Assembly (NCBI RefSeq): GCF_051622035.1
Contig: NC_135356.1
Coordinates: forward strand, 22,845,839-22,909,838
DNA: 64,000 nucleotides
Origin: Arctopsyche grandis
Taxonomy: Eukaryota; Arthropoda; Insecta; Trichoptera; Hydropsychidae
Reading direction: 5' to 3'
This document shows, piece by piece, positions 51,851 to 63,955 of this stretch. Below the pieces are notes generated by a model. The model saw only the letters and a program-made list of their open reading frames with translations. It made no database searches and was not told the origin of the DNA. The position numbers were made by a program, and so were the translations under genes. Position 1 is the stretch's first letter, and every line of letters begins with the position of its first letter.

Positions 51851-51992
51851 CAATAGGAGACTTTCCCAGGACATCCATCGAATCGGTAGGCGAGCTTTGG
51901 TGTCGCTCGTGTAATAATCTTGATCGTAGCGGTCGCAGTACATTGCGTGGTCTGAAATCCTAACGTTGAAATCCTTGCCTAGTATGCAGTTC
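51851..51992 (-). CDS. Ddr: DDR-family receptor tyrosine kinase, penultimate coding exon (activation loop)
   Basis: 142 bp between acceptor TTTTTCAG and donor GTGAGT. It completes the Arg of HRDLAAR and reads NCILGKDFNVRISDHAMYCD, RYDQDYYTSDTKARLPIRWM and SWESLLL. The activation loop keeps the twin Tyr and the LPIRWMSWES motif of DDR1/2. The kinase DFG motif is replaced by Asp-His-Ala (SDHA, where vertebrate DDRs have ADFG): the metal-binding Asp is kept, but Phe and Gly are not. It splices in phase 0 to 48330 and in phase 2 from 63056. Confidence 0.92.
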
Positions 51993-52536
51993 CTGAAAAA
52001 TAAATTAAAGGAAAAATGGGCGATTAGTTTTTTAAGCTGATTTTTATGAAATTAGTGTGGGCTAAAATCAGTAACTATAATAAATTACATATAACAGTCA
52101 GGTCAATATTTATATTAATATAAGTAGTTTGTGATTTGATTTATGGAGTACTTTTATTGTATAATGCGTAATCCTTAAACCGGTTGACTCGTAGGCAACT
52201 TGGTGGGTGACTGTATTGCGCGACCCGATCAAATGTACGCAGCTGTATGGAGCGTGCCACACCAGTAAACTCATTGGTTTCCCAGCGAGATCAGTTGCTG
52301 GCGTTCGGTCTGGTCACAGTGATTTTATTGCTCGAGTGACTGGCGTGATTTCTCAAAATATATTGTATAGCGTTGTATTGACGGGTGCCACACTTGGCGG
52401 TTAGTAAGGGACAGCGATCGGTTTCTATTTGGGCAAAAAAATGTTAACCTTTTTTTTGGTAATAGTAATTGAAAATAGTCAACCCTTTTTCCTGGGAAAT
52501 GGAATCACTGATCTTTAGTGATTAGTTGGCGGTGGC

Positions 52537-53182
52537 CAGGGCCGTGCGGTAGATTTTCTCAGTATGATGCAAGTTTTCAAAATGCCGCCCCCAAAATGTT
52601 TTTTCTAACCGTCGATTGTAATTAAAAAAATTTACGAATAATATTTTTATTTTGAAAATATCAACTATTTTCAAATAATTATATCAACTAGAGACACTCA
52701 ACTATAATAATCTATTATACTAGTTATACCTAGAGGTAGGATAGTCACAGTGCTATCCATTGTTCGGAAAACCTTTAACAATGCATTTACAACCTTTGAA
52801 CAATACACGGCCCCCTCAGGCTCCGGTGACTAGTTATACCCTTCTAACTTTAACTAACTAAAATTCGTTAATTAGGTAATTTGGGATGCGTAGTCTATCT
52901 TTGCATTTGTATCTGATTTATTTTCCTTGAAGTCCTGCGGCGAGCACTCGAAATCAAAAGGTACCGAAAGCGCTTAGGCAGTGGCGTGCGATAAATCATA
53001 AGCCGTATACATCGATATCGGAATAACATAGACTCAAATAGAAAAGCGTTGCGTTAAGATTTTTAATTATTGAATGGTTTAAATTGTATTTTGATTTCGC
53101 TGCTTATGCCACCCCCCCCCCCCCCCCTTAAGGTGCCGCCTGATGCGGTCGCATCACTGTATCATAACACGGCACGGCCCTG
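52537..53182. mobile_element. Non-autonomous element with CAGGGCCGTGC ends (hAT-like), holding a MITE
   Basis: Left CAGGGCCGTGCGGTAG and right (complement) CAGGGCCGTGCCGTG are inverted, both followed by a TATGATGC or TATGATAC block. No clear target duplication was read. The 102-bp MITE at 52731-52832 is nested inside, and another start-like CAGTGGCGTGCG lies at 52980. A run of 16 C is at 53112-53127. Confidence 0.6.
52731..52832 (-). mobile_element. 102-bp MITE with perfect 8-bp target duplication, copy 2
   Basis: GTTATACC flanks it exactly (52723-52730 and 52833-52840). In reverse complement it is almost identical to 2233-2334. It is nested in the element at 52537-53182 within the large DDR intron. 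Confidence 0.87.
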
Positions 53183-54131
53183 CTGGCGACTACATACATA
53201 CATATATAGTAAAAATAAATGAGAGTGAAAAAAATGACTTTGACCACTGTCTAAGTGAGTTGTGAAGAGGCGATATAAAGCCGCGTTTGGATAACAAGCT
53301 GTCACCGCTCTGATCTGACACAAGATTCCGATGTAATTTTTAATGAGTTCGTTGATGATTAAACTACATAATGTTTATTCAGCAACTCAACCGCCTTAAG
53401 ATATTAAATCGATGATAAGATATGTCTATGAAAATTTGAATGAATTTGATAATGTTTAGATTCCCCTAACTTCATGTTGGAGACATTACATTATTAAAAT
53501 GTTATCCCGCTCCGTATGTTGGTAAGATATCAAAGCGACATGAAGAGTGGAAGTAGTTCAAAATCAGATCATATATTTTTGACGGGCAGAGCTGTCACTG
53601 AACTAAGCAGAGTGAAGCTAATATAAAGCTTGATACTTTTACTGTCAAATTCTAATCAAATGTATTGGACATATGCATATATGTACATATGTAGATGATT
53701 CCCTACATATTATTATACATGTTAATATACAATTATATACATATGTATGTGCATATATAATTATTTTTCATAAATGTATCCAGTTTCATACCATGAACTA
53801 CATAGGTATCGTGTAACACGCTCTCCTCGCTTTACAGTTAATTTACGAGGACGAACACGTGTTTCGGTTCGCAGCCTGAAAAATAAATTAATTTAACGGC
53901 AGTCCCATTAAAAGAATGGCCTATTTTTTACATGCGATGGCCCCGATTCACCTGCGGACTGTTTGCTCGACCCTCTCGAATATTCTATAATATGTACACA
54001 GTTATAATGTGTATTAATTTCATATTAACCATTTAATCTGAAAGCGGAGTAAGTCCATATAAAATATGATAAAAATCGAGTCTCTCGAACTCAAAGATAC
54101 AATGTTTTCAAATATTGAAATGTATAATATA
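53183..54131. other. DDR intron sequence, nothing recognised
   Basis: AT-rich with TACATATGTA-type simple repeats. No exon was recognised on the minus strand. Confidence 0.4.
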
Positions 54132-54260
54132 CTAGTTGTGCTACCCGGCTTCGCTCGGTATTATTCGGCGATAGCAGCAGAGACCGCCCGCTTTTCCGTA
54201 CAGTACATCTAAAAAATCGAACCACGAAAAAAATCTTCATTTGCTTTTTTATTTAATTTA
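54132..54260 (-). mobile_element. Helitron family A 3' end, truncated
   Basis: On the minus strand it ends ACCGAGCGAAGCCGGGTAGC, then ACAACTAG before a T. No 5' end was found; the right border is approximate. Further on, 54519-54551 repeats the tail of R1 (CTTCATCTATTGTTACTACG). Confidence 0.55.
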
Positions 54261-54789
54261 TATATGGTATAACCCGACTTACGACGGGGAAACTTTCTTG
54301 CACTAAGTTGAATTTCATACAAAACGTCAAAATATTAAGACAATTTATCGAATTTCTCGAAAATATACGCCATTTAACTTCTTCAAGGGCAGTGGCATAA
54401 CAGCAGCCCATGATTTAATGTTTATAAAATTTGATAGTTGTTTAAAAAATAATTTTCTAAAAACCGATGATTATTTTTAAGTCGAGGACTACCTGTGTTT
54501 GAATCGAAAAAAAAAAAAACTTCATCTATTGTTACTACGTACATAGATAAAGTAATTAACGACAGACCAATCACAAACGTCAAACGTCCGACCAATCATA
54601 ATCACAAACCACCTGACCGATCCAGCCAATCAGAAACGACTTTGACGACAGCCAATCGAATTACAGACGCCGTTTCGGTTTTGTATATAATATTTAGAAT
54701 GAATTTGCTCAAATTTATCATTATTTTTTGCCAAATGAAATGTTATAATAAATACAAGTGTATGTATGTATGTAAGTGCATAACCGATC

Positions 54790-55815
54790 AAGGTCTATTT
54801 ATATTATCCAGCACTGCACGGAAACAGCCCGGCACAGCAGTGAACGGAAAAGACTACTGCTATTCACACAGCAGCGCACATTTCAGCAAATTCAGACTTG
54901 TTTTGGGCGAGTGCAAGGCAAAATCTGCTTACCTTACAGAGCGCGACGATACGGCGCAATATTGCTTGCGTCGTATCGTCGAGTCATTATTGTCACAATA
55001 TGTAGCATATGTTAAAAGGAGCCATCGTTATAATTGGTTTTCGAGGATTATCTCCAGGCTTAAGTGCTGTCGGCTAACAATGGAAACCCCCGAATGGAAT
55101 TAGTGGTTGGTAACGGCACTCGGTCGTTTCCCACTAAAGTTCTCAGAACTGACAGCGCGAGACCGTGGGACTGAGTGTCTTGGACCGTGGGACTGCATTT
55201 CCGTGTACGCGCCTAAAAAATGGGGAAGTAAACGGACGTCGAATATGCAGTGAGCGACCTGCCCTTTATAAGCAGGTACTTAGGCCATATCAAGACATTC
55301 TGGACTGAGCACTGGCAGTGCGTGGATCTCCTTAATCACCCAATAAATGTTGTGAAGTGAGTTTGGCCTTTTATTTGGATCCTCCACCCACCCATACGCA
55401 ACAATATGACGTTTCTGAAAATAATCATATGCGCATGACAACACTTTGATTAGTATCATGCTCGAATATTTCCACAGTGACCAAAGCAACCGGTTTTGCT
55501 TGATGCGTTCCGGTCACATACACTACTGTATAATATGAATAGATCCTGGCGGTTACTGCTATTACTTATGAACATATTACGGAACATATGAATGTGTCTA
55601 TATATGTTTATATGTATAATGTACTAAAGAATATTGTTCGTACTGCTGTTTACGTGCAGTTCCCGGTTTCTACTGTGTCAGTATGAATGTACCTTTATTT
55701 GGATGAATCATTGGGTAGACTTATGTACATATGTACATACATATAACGTTATTGGTAGCCAAAGGATCGTGTAAAAGAAAGATACATGCTTGGGGATGTA
55801 TTATGTGATGTTGGG
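54790..55815 (+). repeat. Dispersed repeat R4, copy split by a solo LTR
   Basis: Matches 27940-28515 in reverse complement on both sides of the LTR at 55001-55403. After the LTR the match continues with CATATGCGCATG and TACTGTATAATATGAATAG-like sequence. Class unknown. Confidence 0.65.
55001..55403 (+). mobile_element. Solo LTR, copy 2, inserted in R4
   Basis: Begins TGTAGCATATGTTAAAAGGA and ends CCATACGCAACA, 403 bp, with CTTTATAAGCAGG and CCCAATAAAT inside. The R4 copy at 27940-28515 shows the empty site. The duplication reads AATA if the last A of the LTR is counted as flank. Same orientation as the other two solo LTRs and opposite to the DDR gene. Confidence 0.8.
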
Positions 55816-57350
55816 GGATATGCAATTCAGCAATGGGGTATCAGGCTGCAAAAGGTTCCTTTGGGATGCACTACGAGTACTTTGTTCGAATACAACAAAT
55901 ATACGAACACGAATAGTGAGTCGGTCCAATTAACGTGAAAGCCAGGTGAATAGATCCTTTTCTGTCGTCCTTACATTCGAAGTGCATCGTTTTTGGCGAA
56001 CTAATTGGTTCGTTTGATGCTAAGAGCTACATAGTATGTATCTGTATCAGTATCAGCTCTATGTATGAATGTAATTTGTGTCCAATTAATGTGCATATGG
56101 TATATTTGGTATTCATCTGAATTTGTTGGGGCTGCTTCCTTGCTTTTTGGTATGAAAATCATTATAAGCAGTGCGTTAAAAATAAATAAATACCGTGTCT
56201 TTTAAAGGGTAAAGGGATAGCTTGGCAAAAACCAATTGTTCGTGTCAATGTTTTAAAGCTTACTAAAAGAGATTAAATTTGAAAATTATATATCAATTTC
56301 CTTTAGCTGCAAGATTCTTTCATTTAAATTTCCAACTAGGATTTCACTCGGCGAAATTTTAATAAATGCTTTTGGAACAGAATTGATTTGTGAACGTGAT
56401 TAGAAGTCTAACTTCTAAATATTGTATTGCGAATAGAGAAATGGGATGTTATTTTGAAAAAATACTAATATATGCTTTGACAAAATATTTAAACAGGAAT
56501 AAAATGCATAGATTAGTTAGTCACTTTAGCCAAATTTTAAATGTCAATTTATCCCAATTCCAACAACTTTCCGGGCTTATATTTATGGACGATCTATAAC
56601 ATGATAATATATGAAAATATCGAAATATGACATGAACATGTATCGGCTAGTTTATATGGATTCTTCGACACTTATTTGTATGGAGTCAACAGTTTGACCC
56701 GCTATTCAAAGAAGTCGTTAAGTGTATTATAAATTTAAAATTAAAGTTGAAGTATGCTGAAAATATCGTTCTTATACCTGAGACTATTTCGGAATACAAA
56801 TGTTGATTTATAGCTGAAAACGAGAAACCCATTTTTTTCACTTGACAAATTATTTGAGTACATATATAATATTTCAAAGCTTTAAAAATTCTTTTTTTTT
56901 TTTTGGCACTCGTTCATTGGTTATTCGCGCACATTATTTTGTAATTAAGAAATAAATTCGATCAAAATTAATTTAAATAAATTGATTAAATTAATTAATG
57001 ATTCAATGAAAATTAACCTATATAATTAGTTATATTTTATTATTGGTAATTCATTGCTTAAATAAATCAATTCCATCAGGGGCGGGAATTTCTTCTTCAG
57101 AAGTGCCGGCCCATTAGCAAATGTCGGTATTTTTGAAATGCGAAATCACAAAGAGAGACACGATCGTTAGCATTTGTTATTCAAAACTTCAACTGGAAAA
57201 AAATAGCTTAACCAATGATTTACATTTTATCTATTGTAGTAAAAAATATTTAAAATAAATGATACTCGATATTTCTTTATACGATATGTATACACATTCG
57301 CATATATGGCTTAATATCCATTACTGGTTTTGAATAAATTATTATGGGAG
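55816..57350. other. DDR intron sequence, nothing recognised
   Basis: Simple AT-rich sequence; no exon, RNA gene or element border recognised. Confidence 0.4.
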
Positions 57351-57359
57351 TTTAAGGGG

Positions 57360-57560
57360 GTAAAATTCCAGTGTGCATCGGCACGTCTGTCTGCAAGTTC
57401 TCGAGGCGTAATTAGAGCGTAGACCTAGAACGTCGAATGTCACGCTCGGAACATTAGCGCCCCCAAATGTCCCGGTTAAAATAAACAACGGGAGCGGCTA
57501 ATGGGGCGCCGCCCTGGGGCGGCACGCACTGTCGCCTCTTTACGCCAAACGCCACTCTTA
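57360..57560. other. GC- and CpG-rich block inside the DDR intron
   Basis: Two hundred bases of about even base composition with many CpG sites stand in very AT-rich DNA. The block contains a near-palindrome GCCGCCCTGGGGCGGC (about 57509-57524) and a TAATTAG-type homeodomain core near 57410. It has no exon signals in the DDR frame. Possibly an intronic regulatory element; this is only inference. Confidence 0.35.
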
Positions 57561-57628
57561 AATCGCTTCAATACATAGTTTCGAATTTTACTTATACAAT
57601 CTTGCGATTGTAGAGGTAACTATATACC

Positions 57629-57633
<5 letters not shown>

Positions 57634-57715
<82 letters not shown>
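57634..57715. repeat. (TA)n array
   Basis: About 82 bp of TA. The 300 bp after it are of mixed composition without a recognisable gene. Confidence 0.9.
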
Positions 57716-57720
<5 letters not shown>

Positions 57721-58028
57721 AAAAGATTAATTCGGGAGGTTCACACGAAACCACTGTTCACTCCAGAATACTTGATCTACCGTGTGTACCTCATTATAAA
57801 GGACAAGTTGCCCATAATAGAATCCCTGATCCGTTGGCGTGTCTATTGTACGCGTTCGTCCCACACTCGCCCCGTTCTATGAGAACTTCAGTGCATCCTT
57901 TGTTCGGGCACTTACTTTGTCCCGTTAGCTTAATCCGGGGTATCTTTTGTTCACCCACTAATGAACCTATACAATTGATAATCTCCCATGTTCCCACATT
58001 ACAATATAATATAAACTACCTATACCTA

Positions 58029-58332
58029 TAGATAAACACAGATTACTTAAACGCAATCTGCTTTAGGTCATCGACTTTAGTGAGTCTTTAATTAATATTA
58101 TGTATTAGATGTATTATGAGCTTTTATAAGGATTGTAAATAGGTTTTTGAGCTCTTTTTCCTATATGCTGTAGATTAACATTAGAATAATATAATACTAT
58201 GATTACTAACCATATTAAATTAAATTGTAAAATAGAAAATGATCAGTAGATCAGTAGCTATTAAAATAAATATATGATGTATTGTGAACATAATTTCGTA
58301 ATAATAAAAAGCATTTAAAAAAAAAAAGAAAT
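58029..58332 (+). mobile_element. LINE 3' end, copy 1
   Basis: The end of an ORF reads DKHRLLKRNLL and a stop, then a 3' UTR shared with 61570-61872 (TTTTTGAGCTCTTTTTCCTA, ATAATTTCGTAATAATAAAA) and a poly-A tail. Strongly 5'-truncated. Confidence 0.72.
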
Positions 58333-58568
58333 ACCTATAGATACATGATTTATTTCACAAAGTACCATTATCGAAGTATCATATCAAACGATACAAATCC
58401 CAAAGCATGCATATACATATATGTAAATATATCGAGATAACTAGCAGCATTGATTAGTGGTTAGCTTTGAAATCTTAATGTATATATGTATGTATGTGTA
58501 TTTACTCGTCTCTATATTGAGACATGTAACTAATCTCATTGTCTTATCTTGTATTAAATATCAAAACA

Positions 58569-58786
58569 TCTAATATATAATTTAGAAAAAGACTTTGTAT
58601 GTGAGGTTTGTTGGGAGCATCGAAAACAAATAAAAGTTTCTATGACGACGATATCGACATCTTTGAATATTCGGTTCAAATAAGTTTAATAAAAAAAAAA
58701 CAATTGAAGGTTTACTATTAGATTGTTTTGCCATGTTGAAGCCATTTATATTACAAATACCGAGCGAAGCCGGGTAAAACCACTAG
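58569..58786 (+). mobile_element. Helitron-type element, family A, copy 4
   Basis: Starts TCTAATATATAATTTAGAAA after an A; ends CCGAGCGAAGCCGGGTAAAA, CCACTAG before a T. The hairpin CCGaGC-GAA-GCCGG is intact with one bulge. 218 bp, no gene. Confidence 0.85.
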
Positions 58787-61380
58787 TTCTAAATAAATAC
58801 AGGTTGCATCGTACGTTCAAAGTGTGTTTTTTTACGTACATTTTTGAGTAATCAATACAGGTTTGATATTTATAAATATTTCGGCGTATAAAGATCTACA
58901 TATGTATGATGAACAAAAGAGCAACTTTAGAAAATAAATAAATTTCAAGGACAGAGCATTGAAGTAAAGGACTATCCTCTTAAATAAGGGACGTATGGTC
59001 AACGTGTTTATACATACATAGTATGTATGCATAGAATACGAAGTTTGGCCCAATAGGATTTTCCTCGTACGATATCTTATATTTACACAAGTACAAGCGC
59101 ATAACATTTAATGAGCAAACAACTGTTACAAAATTTTGCAAGTTTGCAGCAAATATGTATACACATACATTTAAAAGTTAGTATTAAAATTGCGTTCCGT
59201 AAAATGAGTCTCGTTTTATGTACATATATTTATAATTTTTGTTCAGATAATCTTAGGGGTAATAAAATATTTTTACATTTACATAAAATGCTATTTTGCC
59301 ATGTCTAGTCGATTTTTTCAATGATTTTCCTCCTCAAAAATTTAAATTCACTGTGTTTTTTAACGAGCCATTTTTATTTTATTTTTGTAAATGTTCGTGT
59401 TAGACTCTATACTTCAAAACACTATATTGCCTCTAACAGTTAGAGGCAATATAGTGTTTGGAAGTATTGCCCGAACAAAGAGCTAAATAGGGAGAAATTT
59501 GCGAAATTGTCAAATTCGGAGAGTCTCCGGATATATTTGAATATCTTAGAATTCCAATAGATTAAAAAATATTTTGTAAAAAATTTAAATATAACCAGAT
59601 TTTTAGATCTTTTAATATAGTATGCGATAAAAACATAACTGCTTTTATAAATCCAGAGAAAATAAAAAAATGGTTACAAAAGTGAGTAATATATGTACAT
59701 ATGTATGTACATATATGTATGTATGTACATGTGACATTTACAATTTTTTGAATATATAAAAATAATATGTATGTACATACATACATACATACGTTTGAGG
59801 GTCGTTTTATATTTTGATAATATTTCAACGTAAAGAGAAAAAATTGAAAACTGAACTATTATGCAAAGGTTTTTGACGCCTAATGTGTTTATATATTTTA
59901 AATGTAATTTATGTGTAATATATTTTAAAATAAGAAATTTTATTAGATTGAAAGAGGCTAGTAAAATCAATGAATAAAAAAACAACAATTTCGCACAAAA
60001 GCGTTTTGATTGTTACAATTATTTTTTTATATATACACGTGTATAAACACGAACGACAAATCCGGCTCGAATTTGCCCGTTTTAACTCTCAAATTTGAGA
60101 GGCTTTAAATGGAAGAAGGAAATGCGTCAAATAAAAGAGTCAATAAACATGCAAATTCGCTCAGGGCCGGATCGTTTAATTGTAAGAACAATAAAAGTGG
60201 AGTCGTACTTTAATATAAATTCTACATATTTCCATTCTAATGGACCGCCCCCCCCTCATCTGCTTGTGAAAAAGTTGTGAGATGCCCCCCAATCTGAGCA
60301 CAATAAAGCGCATTTGGTTAGGCGAGCGCGCTTTCAGCGGTTTTTCATTATGCAAGATAGAAAAAGTTGGCGAGCCGCTGTTGTTCTTCTTGTTTTTCTC
60401 TCCTTATTTATTTTTTGTTGTTCTCCTTCACATACATAGGTATTGTAATGCGTATAGGCAGTGGCGGTGTTGGAAAACGTTTTTAAATTAATATTCTTTT
60501 GATATGGGGAAGAAATAAAAGGAGACGCGGCCGAAGAAAAGAGTGTGCCGAAAGAAAATTCGGGAAAACTTTCAGCTCAGATTACGCAAGCGCGAACGAA
60601 TTTTTAAAGTCTTACGACAGACAACTTTCATGAAAATTGAAAATTCTCCATCTAAGATCTATGTATGTATATGCGTATAGCTTCAGGCCTGATTTCATAT
60701 TTGACGAACAAAATAAAATATTAAAACTTTTCTGAACGAGCGACTACTAATGCCTACTATGTACATATACATATGTATCACTTATTTTTGATGTCTTTAA
60801 AAAAATGGATATAATACAATACATTAAACATTAATTTGTGCATTAATAAATTCTAATTTTGTGCATTTTTTATACCTATACAACAGAAATACTTTGTTTT
60901 CTTATTAAATTTTGAACTTTTTATGTTATTAGAACACATTCTCTAATTCTTAATAAAATCTTACAAATTCATTAATTGAATTGAAAAATAATAATGCTTT
61001 TTTGTTTAATACATAAAAATGAAAAAAAAAAACCAATAAAGTATACTATGTATATAAAATATCAAATAAATAGAATACATAATAGATAATGTCATGCGTC
61101 CACATCCAGCACCAATATATAAAAAATAGATGTAAATTCAAAACATTCTGAAATAATTCTGAATAAACAAACATATCAAAAGATGCCTCGGCATGTGAGC
61201 GAATATTTTTTGTTTTGTCTTTTTGGGTGTGATAAATTTGAGGGGCTCAGAATTCGCCATGTTTGACTTGGGGCTTTTGTGCAAAATTTAACAACGTCGT
61301 CCTACGGTCCGGAACCATAAGCTTATTAGATACAACTACTTAGGCAAATACCCAAGAAAAAATCGAAAATCAAAATTTCA
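58787..61380. other. DDR intron sequence, mostly unrecognised
   Basis: Contains the 59-bp palindrome (separate entry), a (TACA)n-type repeat near 59690-59790 and a somewhat GC-rich piece at 60060-60360. No exon recognised. Confidence 0.35.
59409..59467. repeat. Near-perfect 59-bp palindrome
   Basis: Two 29-base arms meet at a single base (59438), with one mismatch (59416 against 59460). The inner arm is ACTATATTGCCTCTAAC. With no loop it can form a cruciform in DNA or a fully paired foldback in RNA. No transposon end or target duplication is visible around it. Confidence 0.92.
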
Positions 61381-61410
61381 ACATACGAATACTCAAATAA
61401 AGTACATACA

Positions 61411-61872
61411 ATATGTATATAAAGAGAAATTGAAAGAAAATACATCGCATCGACGAATTTATATCATACATCCAGTATTCTATTCTATGACAGAATCACT
61501 AATAACCATACTAACACACTTGTGAGGAGTCTCGGTGATTACAACAAAATGTCTATATCCTTCAGGTATAAACACAGATTGCCTAAACACAATCTGCCTT
61601 AGGTCATCGAGTTGATAGAGTCTTTAATTAATATTATGTATTAGATGTATTATGAGCATTTATAAGAATTGTAAATAGGTTTTTGAGCTCTTTTTCCTAT
61701 TATGCTGTATGTACATTAACATTAGAATAATATAATACTATGATTACTAACAAAATTAAATTAAAATTGTAAAATAGAAAATGATAAGTAGATCAGTAGC
61801 TATTAAAATAGATATAAGATATATTGTGAACATAATTTCGTAATAATAAAAAGCATTTAAAAATGAAAAAAA
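61411..61872 (+). mobile_element. LINE 3' end, copy 2
   Basis: An open end of an ORF with SSILFYDRITNNHTNTLVRS, then FRYKHRLPKHNLP and a stop (61603-61605). The same 3' UTR as 58029-58332 and an A-rich tail follow. The peptide fits the C-terminus of Jockey/CR1-type reverse transcriptase proteins. It lies in the DDR intron in antisense orientation to the gene. Confidence 0.7.
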
Positions 61873-63055
61873 AAATATCATACATAATTTCAACGAAACT
61901 AAAATAATACTTCATTTAATGTTTATTATGCTAACGCGACATTGGGGTGAGATTAGACGCAAAATTTCAATTTTTGTAATGGCTTAATTACATATTTAGC
62001 GTAATTTTCCCAAAAACATTTTAGTTTTTTATTACTTGATGCAAATTTCAAAATAATGAGGTTTCAAATAGCTTTGATAGGATTTTATCCCAAGGTTTCC
62101 GAAAGTAAAATATTTTTTGTTAAAAAAGCTCATTAATCAAAAAGTAATGGACGCTTATGGTATGTTATTATAATAATCGGTCAGTACATTCAAGTAAGTG
62201 CATATGTGATTAGTCAATGGTTAGTAATATGTATATATGAATTAATCAGTATTTTATACTCAGCGGTCAGTATTTTTTTTTTATTAAATGGTCAGATTAT
62301 TTAAACAGTTTGTTCGTTATTTGCGGAATCAGTTCTATTATGCACAATAAAATTAATGTTTAGATGCAGAAAATTTTATATATTTATAGAGTGAAGATTT
62401 TCGTAAAATTATTCACTGATAAATTAACTGACCAAATATTGTCCATTTAATACAAAAGCTACTGATCAACTATCATCAATAATATGTATGTCGAAAATTT
62501 ACGTATGTAGTTGTCGAGTGAAATGTAAAGCATCACAAATCAATATAAAATTATTTAAAACCCTCCATTGACATTTTTAAATGTATCATCGTAGATTATT
62601 ATACATATAAGTATTTATTAAAAGACTGAAATGCATTATTTAAATTAACAAATAATTAAAACACACTAATGAAAATGAAATGAATAGTGTGCAAATTTTT
62701 AGTTCTGACTATACAAGCGTTCGAGTTAAATAAAAAAACATTTTTCAACCAACTGTGAACACTTATTAAGTAAATAATAATAAACTATAATATATGTAAT
62801 AATTACATTTATGTACACACATTTACGAGTTGAATTCCCCTAGTACCCTCGTAATGAGGCATGTTAGGCAACGTGTACTTACCTAAGGGTGAGTGTGTAC
62901 GTAGGGGATGGAAGAAACTACTTCGTTCTCTTTAGTACAATTCCATGTTAATACGTATTGTTACTAACTTAACTACAGCGAATGTTGAACTTTAATTTGT
63001 ATTAATGCTATTAAAATTAAATAATTATAATTCAATTTTGGTCGAATCAACTCAC
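61873..63055. other. DDR intron sequence, nothing recognised
   Basis: AT-rich; no exon or element border recognised. Confidence 0.4.
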
Positions 63056-63148
63056 CTGGCAGCCAAGTCTCTATGCACCAGATTTAAAGATTCTAAGTAT
63101 GACATTCCCGAAGCTATCTGCGTTGACAGATATATAAGACAGCCGTAA
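63056..63148 (-). CDS. Ddr: DDR-family receptor tyrosine kinase, catalytic-loop exon
   Basis: 93 bp between acceptor TTTGTTTCAG and donor GTGAG. One base completes a codon from the exon beyond, then [20 protein letters not shown] and [10 protein letters not shown] follow, and two bases of an Arg codon end the exon. HRDLAARN is the catalytic loop of tyrosine kinases, with the base Asp present. IASGMxYLxSLNxVHRDLA is nearly the same in human DDR2. Downstream exons at 51992 and 48330 follow in frame. The N-lobe, transmembrane segment and discoidin domains must lie beyond 64000. Confidence 0.93.
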
Positions 63149-63548
63149 CTGAAACAAAAACATAATATGCATATTAATGATAAAATATTTACATGTATTT
63201 TTAAATAATGTATTAATACTGTTAGCTATGTACATTCAGATCAACTGCCTTCTGTAAGTTTGTCAATTTATCCAAATTAATTGTTATTAAATATAATCAG
63301 CATCGAAAATAAAGTATGGAAATAAAGTAAAATAAAATAAAACATTAACAAATTATAGTACGAGAACACATATACATATTATCTCAAATTAAACAATCCC
63401 TCAAGCAGATCGGCATATTTTAGATTAAAAAAAATCAAAAATAACACCAATATGTTTGAGTAGCTGTATTGCCCTTATGATAGGTAACAAAGCTATCTAA
63501 TTAGTACGTGCTATAGGAGAAGATAACAAATTGTGGCATTTAATGTAT

Positions 63549-63955
63549 TGTAGCATATGCTAAAAGGAGCCACCGTTATAATTGGTTTTCAAGGATTATC
63601 TCCAGACTTAAGTGCTATCGGCTAACAATGGAGTCCCCCGAATAGACTTAGTGGTCGGTAACGGCATTCGATCAGTTCCTGCTAGAGTTCTCAGAACTGA
63701 CAGCGCGAAAGCGTGGGACTGCATGCCGAGACCGTAGGACTGCATATGCATCTGGTACGTGACTATAATAATAGGTAAACAAACGCGTCGAGGAAGATGC
63801 AGTGAGTGACCTGCCCTTTATAAGCAGGTACTTAGGTCATATGAAGGCATTCAGGACGGAGCACTGGCAGTGCGTGGATCTCCTTAATCACCCAATAAAT
63901 GCTGTGAAGCAACTTTGGTCTTTTTTTTGGATCCTCCATCCACCCCTACGCAACA
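63549..63955 (+). mobile_element. Solo LTR, copy 3
   Basis: 407 bp, TGTAGCATATGCTAAAAGGA to CCTACGCAACA, flanked by an exact 4-bp duplication GTAT (63545-63548 and 63956-63959). Carries the same TATA-like and polyadenylation motifs as copies 1 and 2. It lies in the next upstream DDR intron. Confidence 0.85.

Noticed and set aside
59409..59467. A microRNA precursor
   Set aside because: The palindrome has no terminal loop and almost perfect pairing, unlike animal miRNA precursors.
59690..59790. CRISPR-like spaced repeats
   Set aside because: These are TACATACATATGTATG-type microsatellites of an insect genome without unique spacers.
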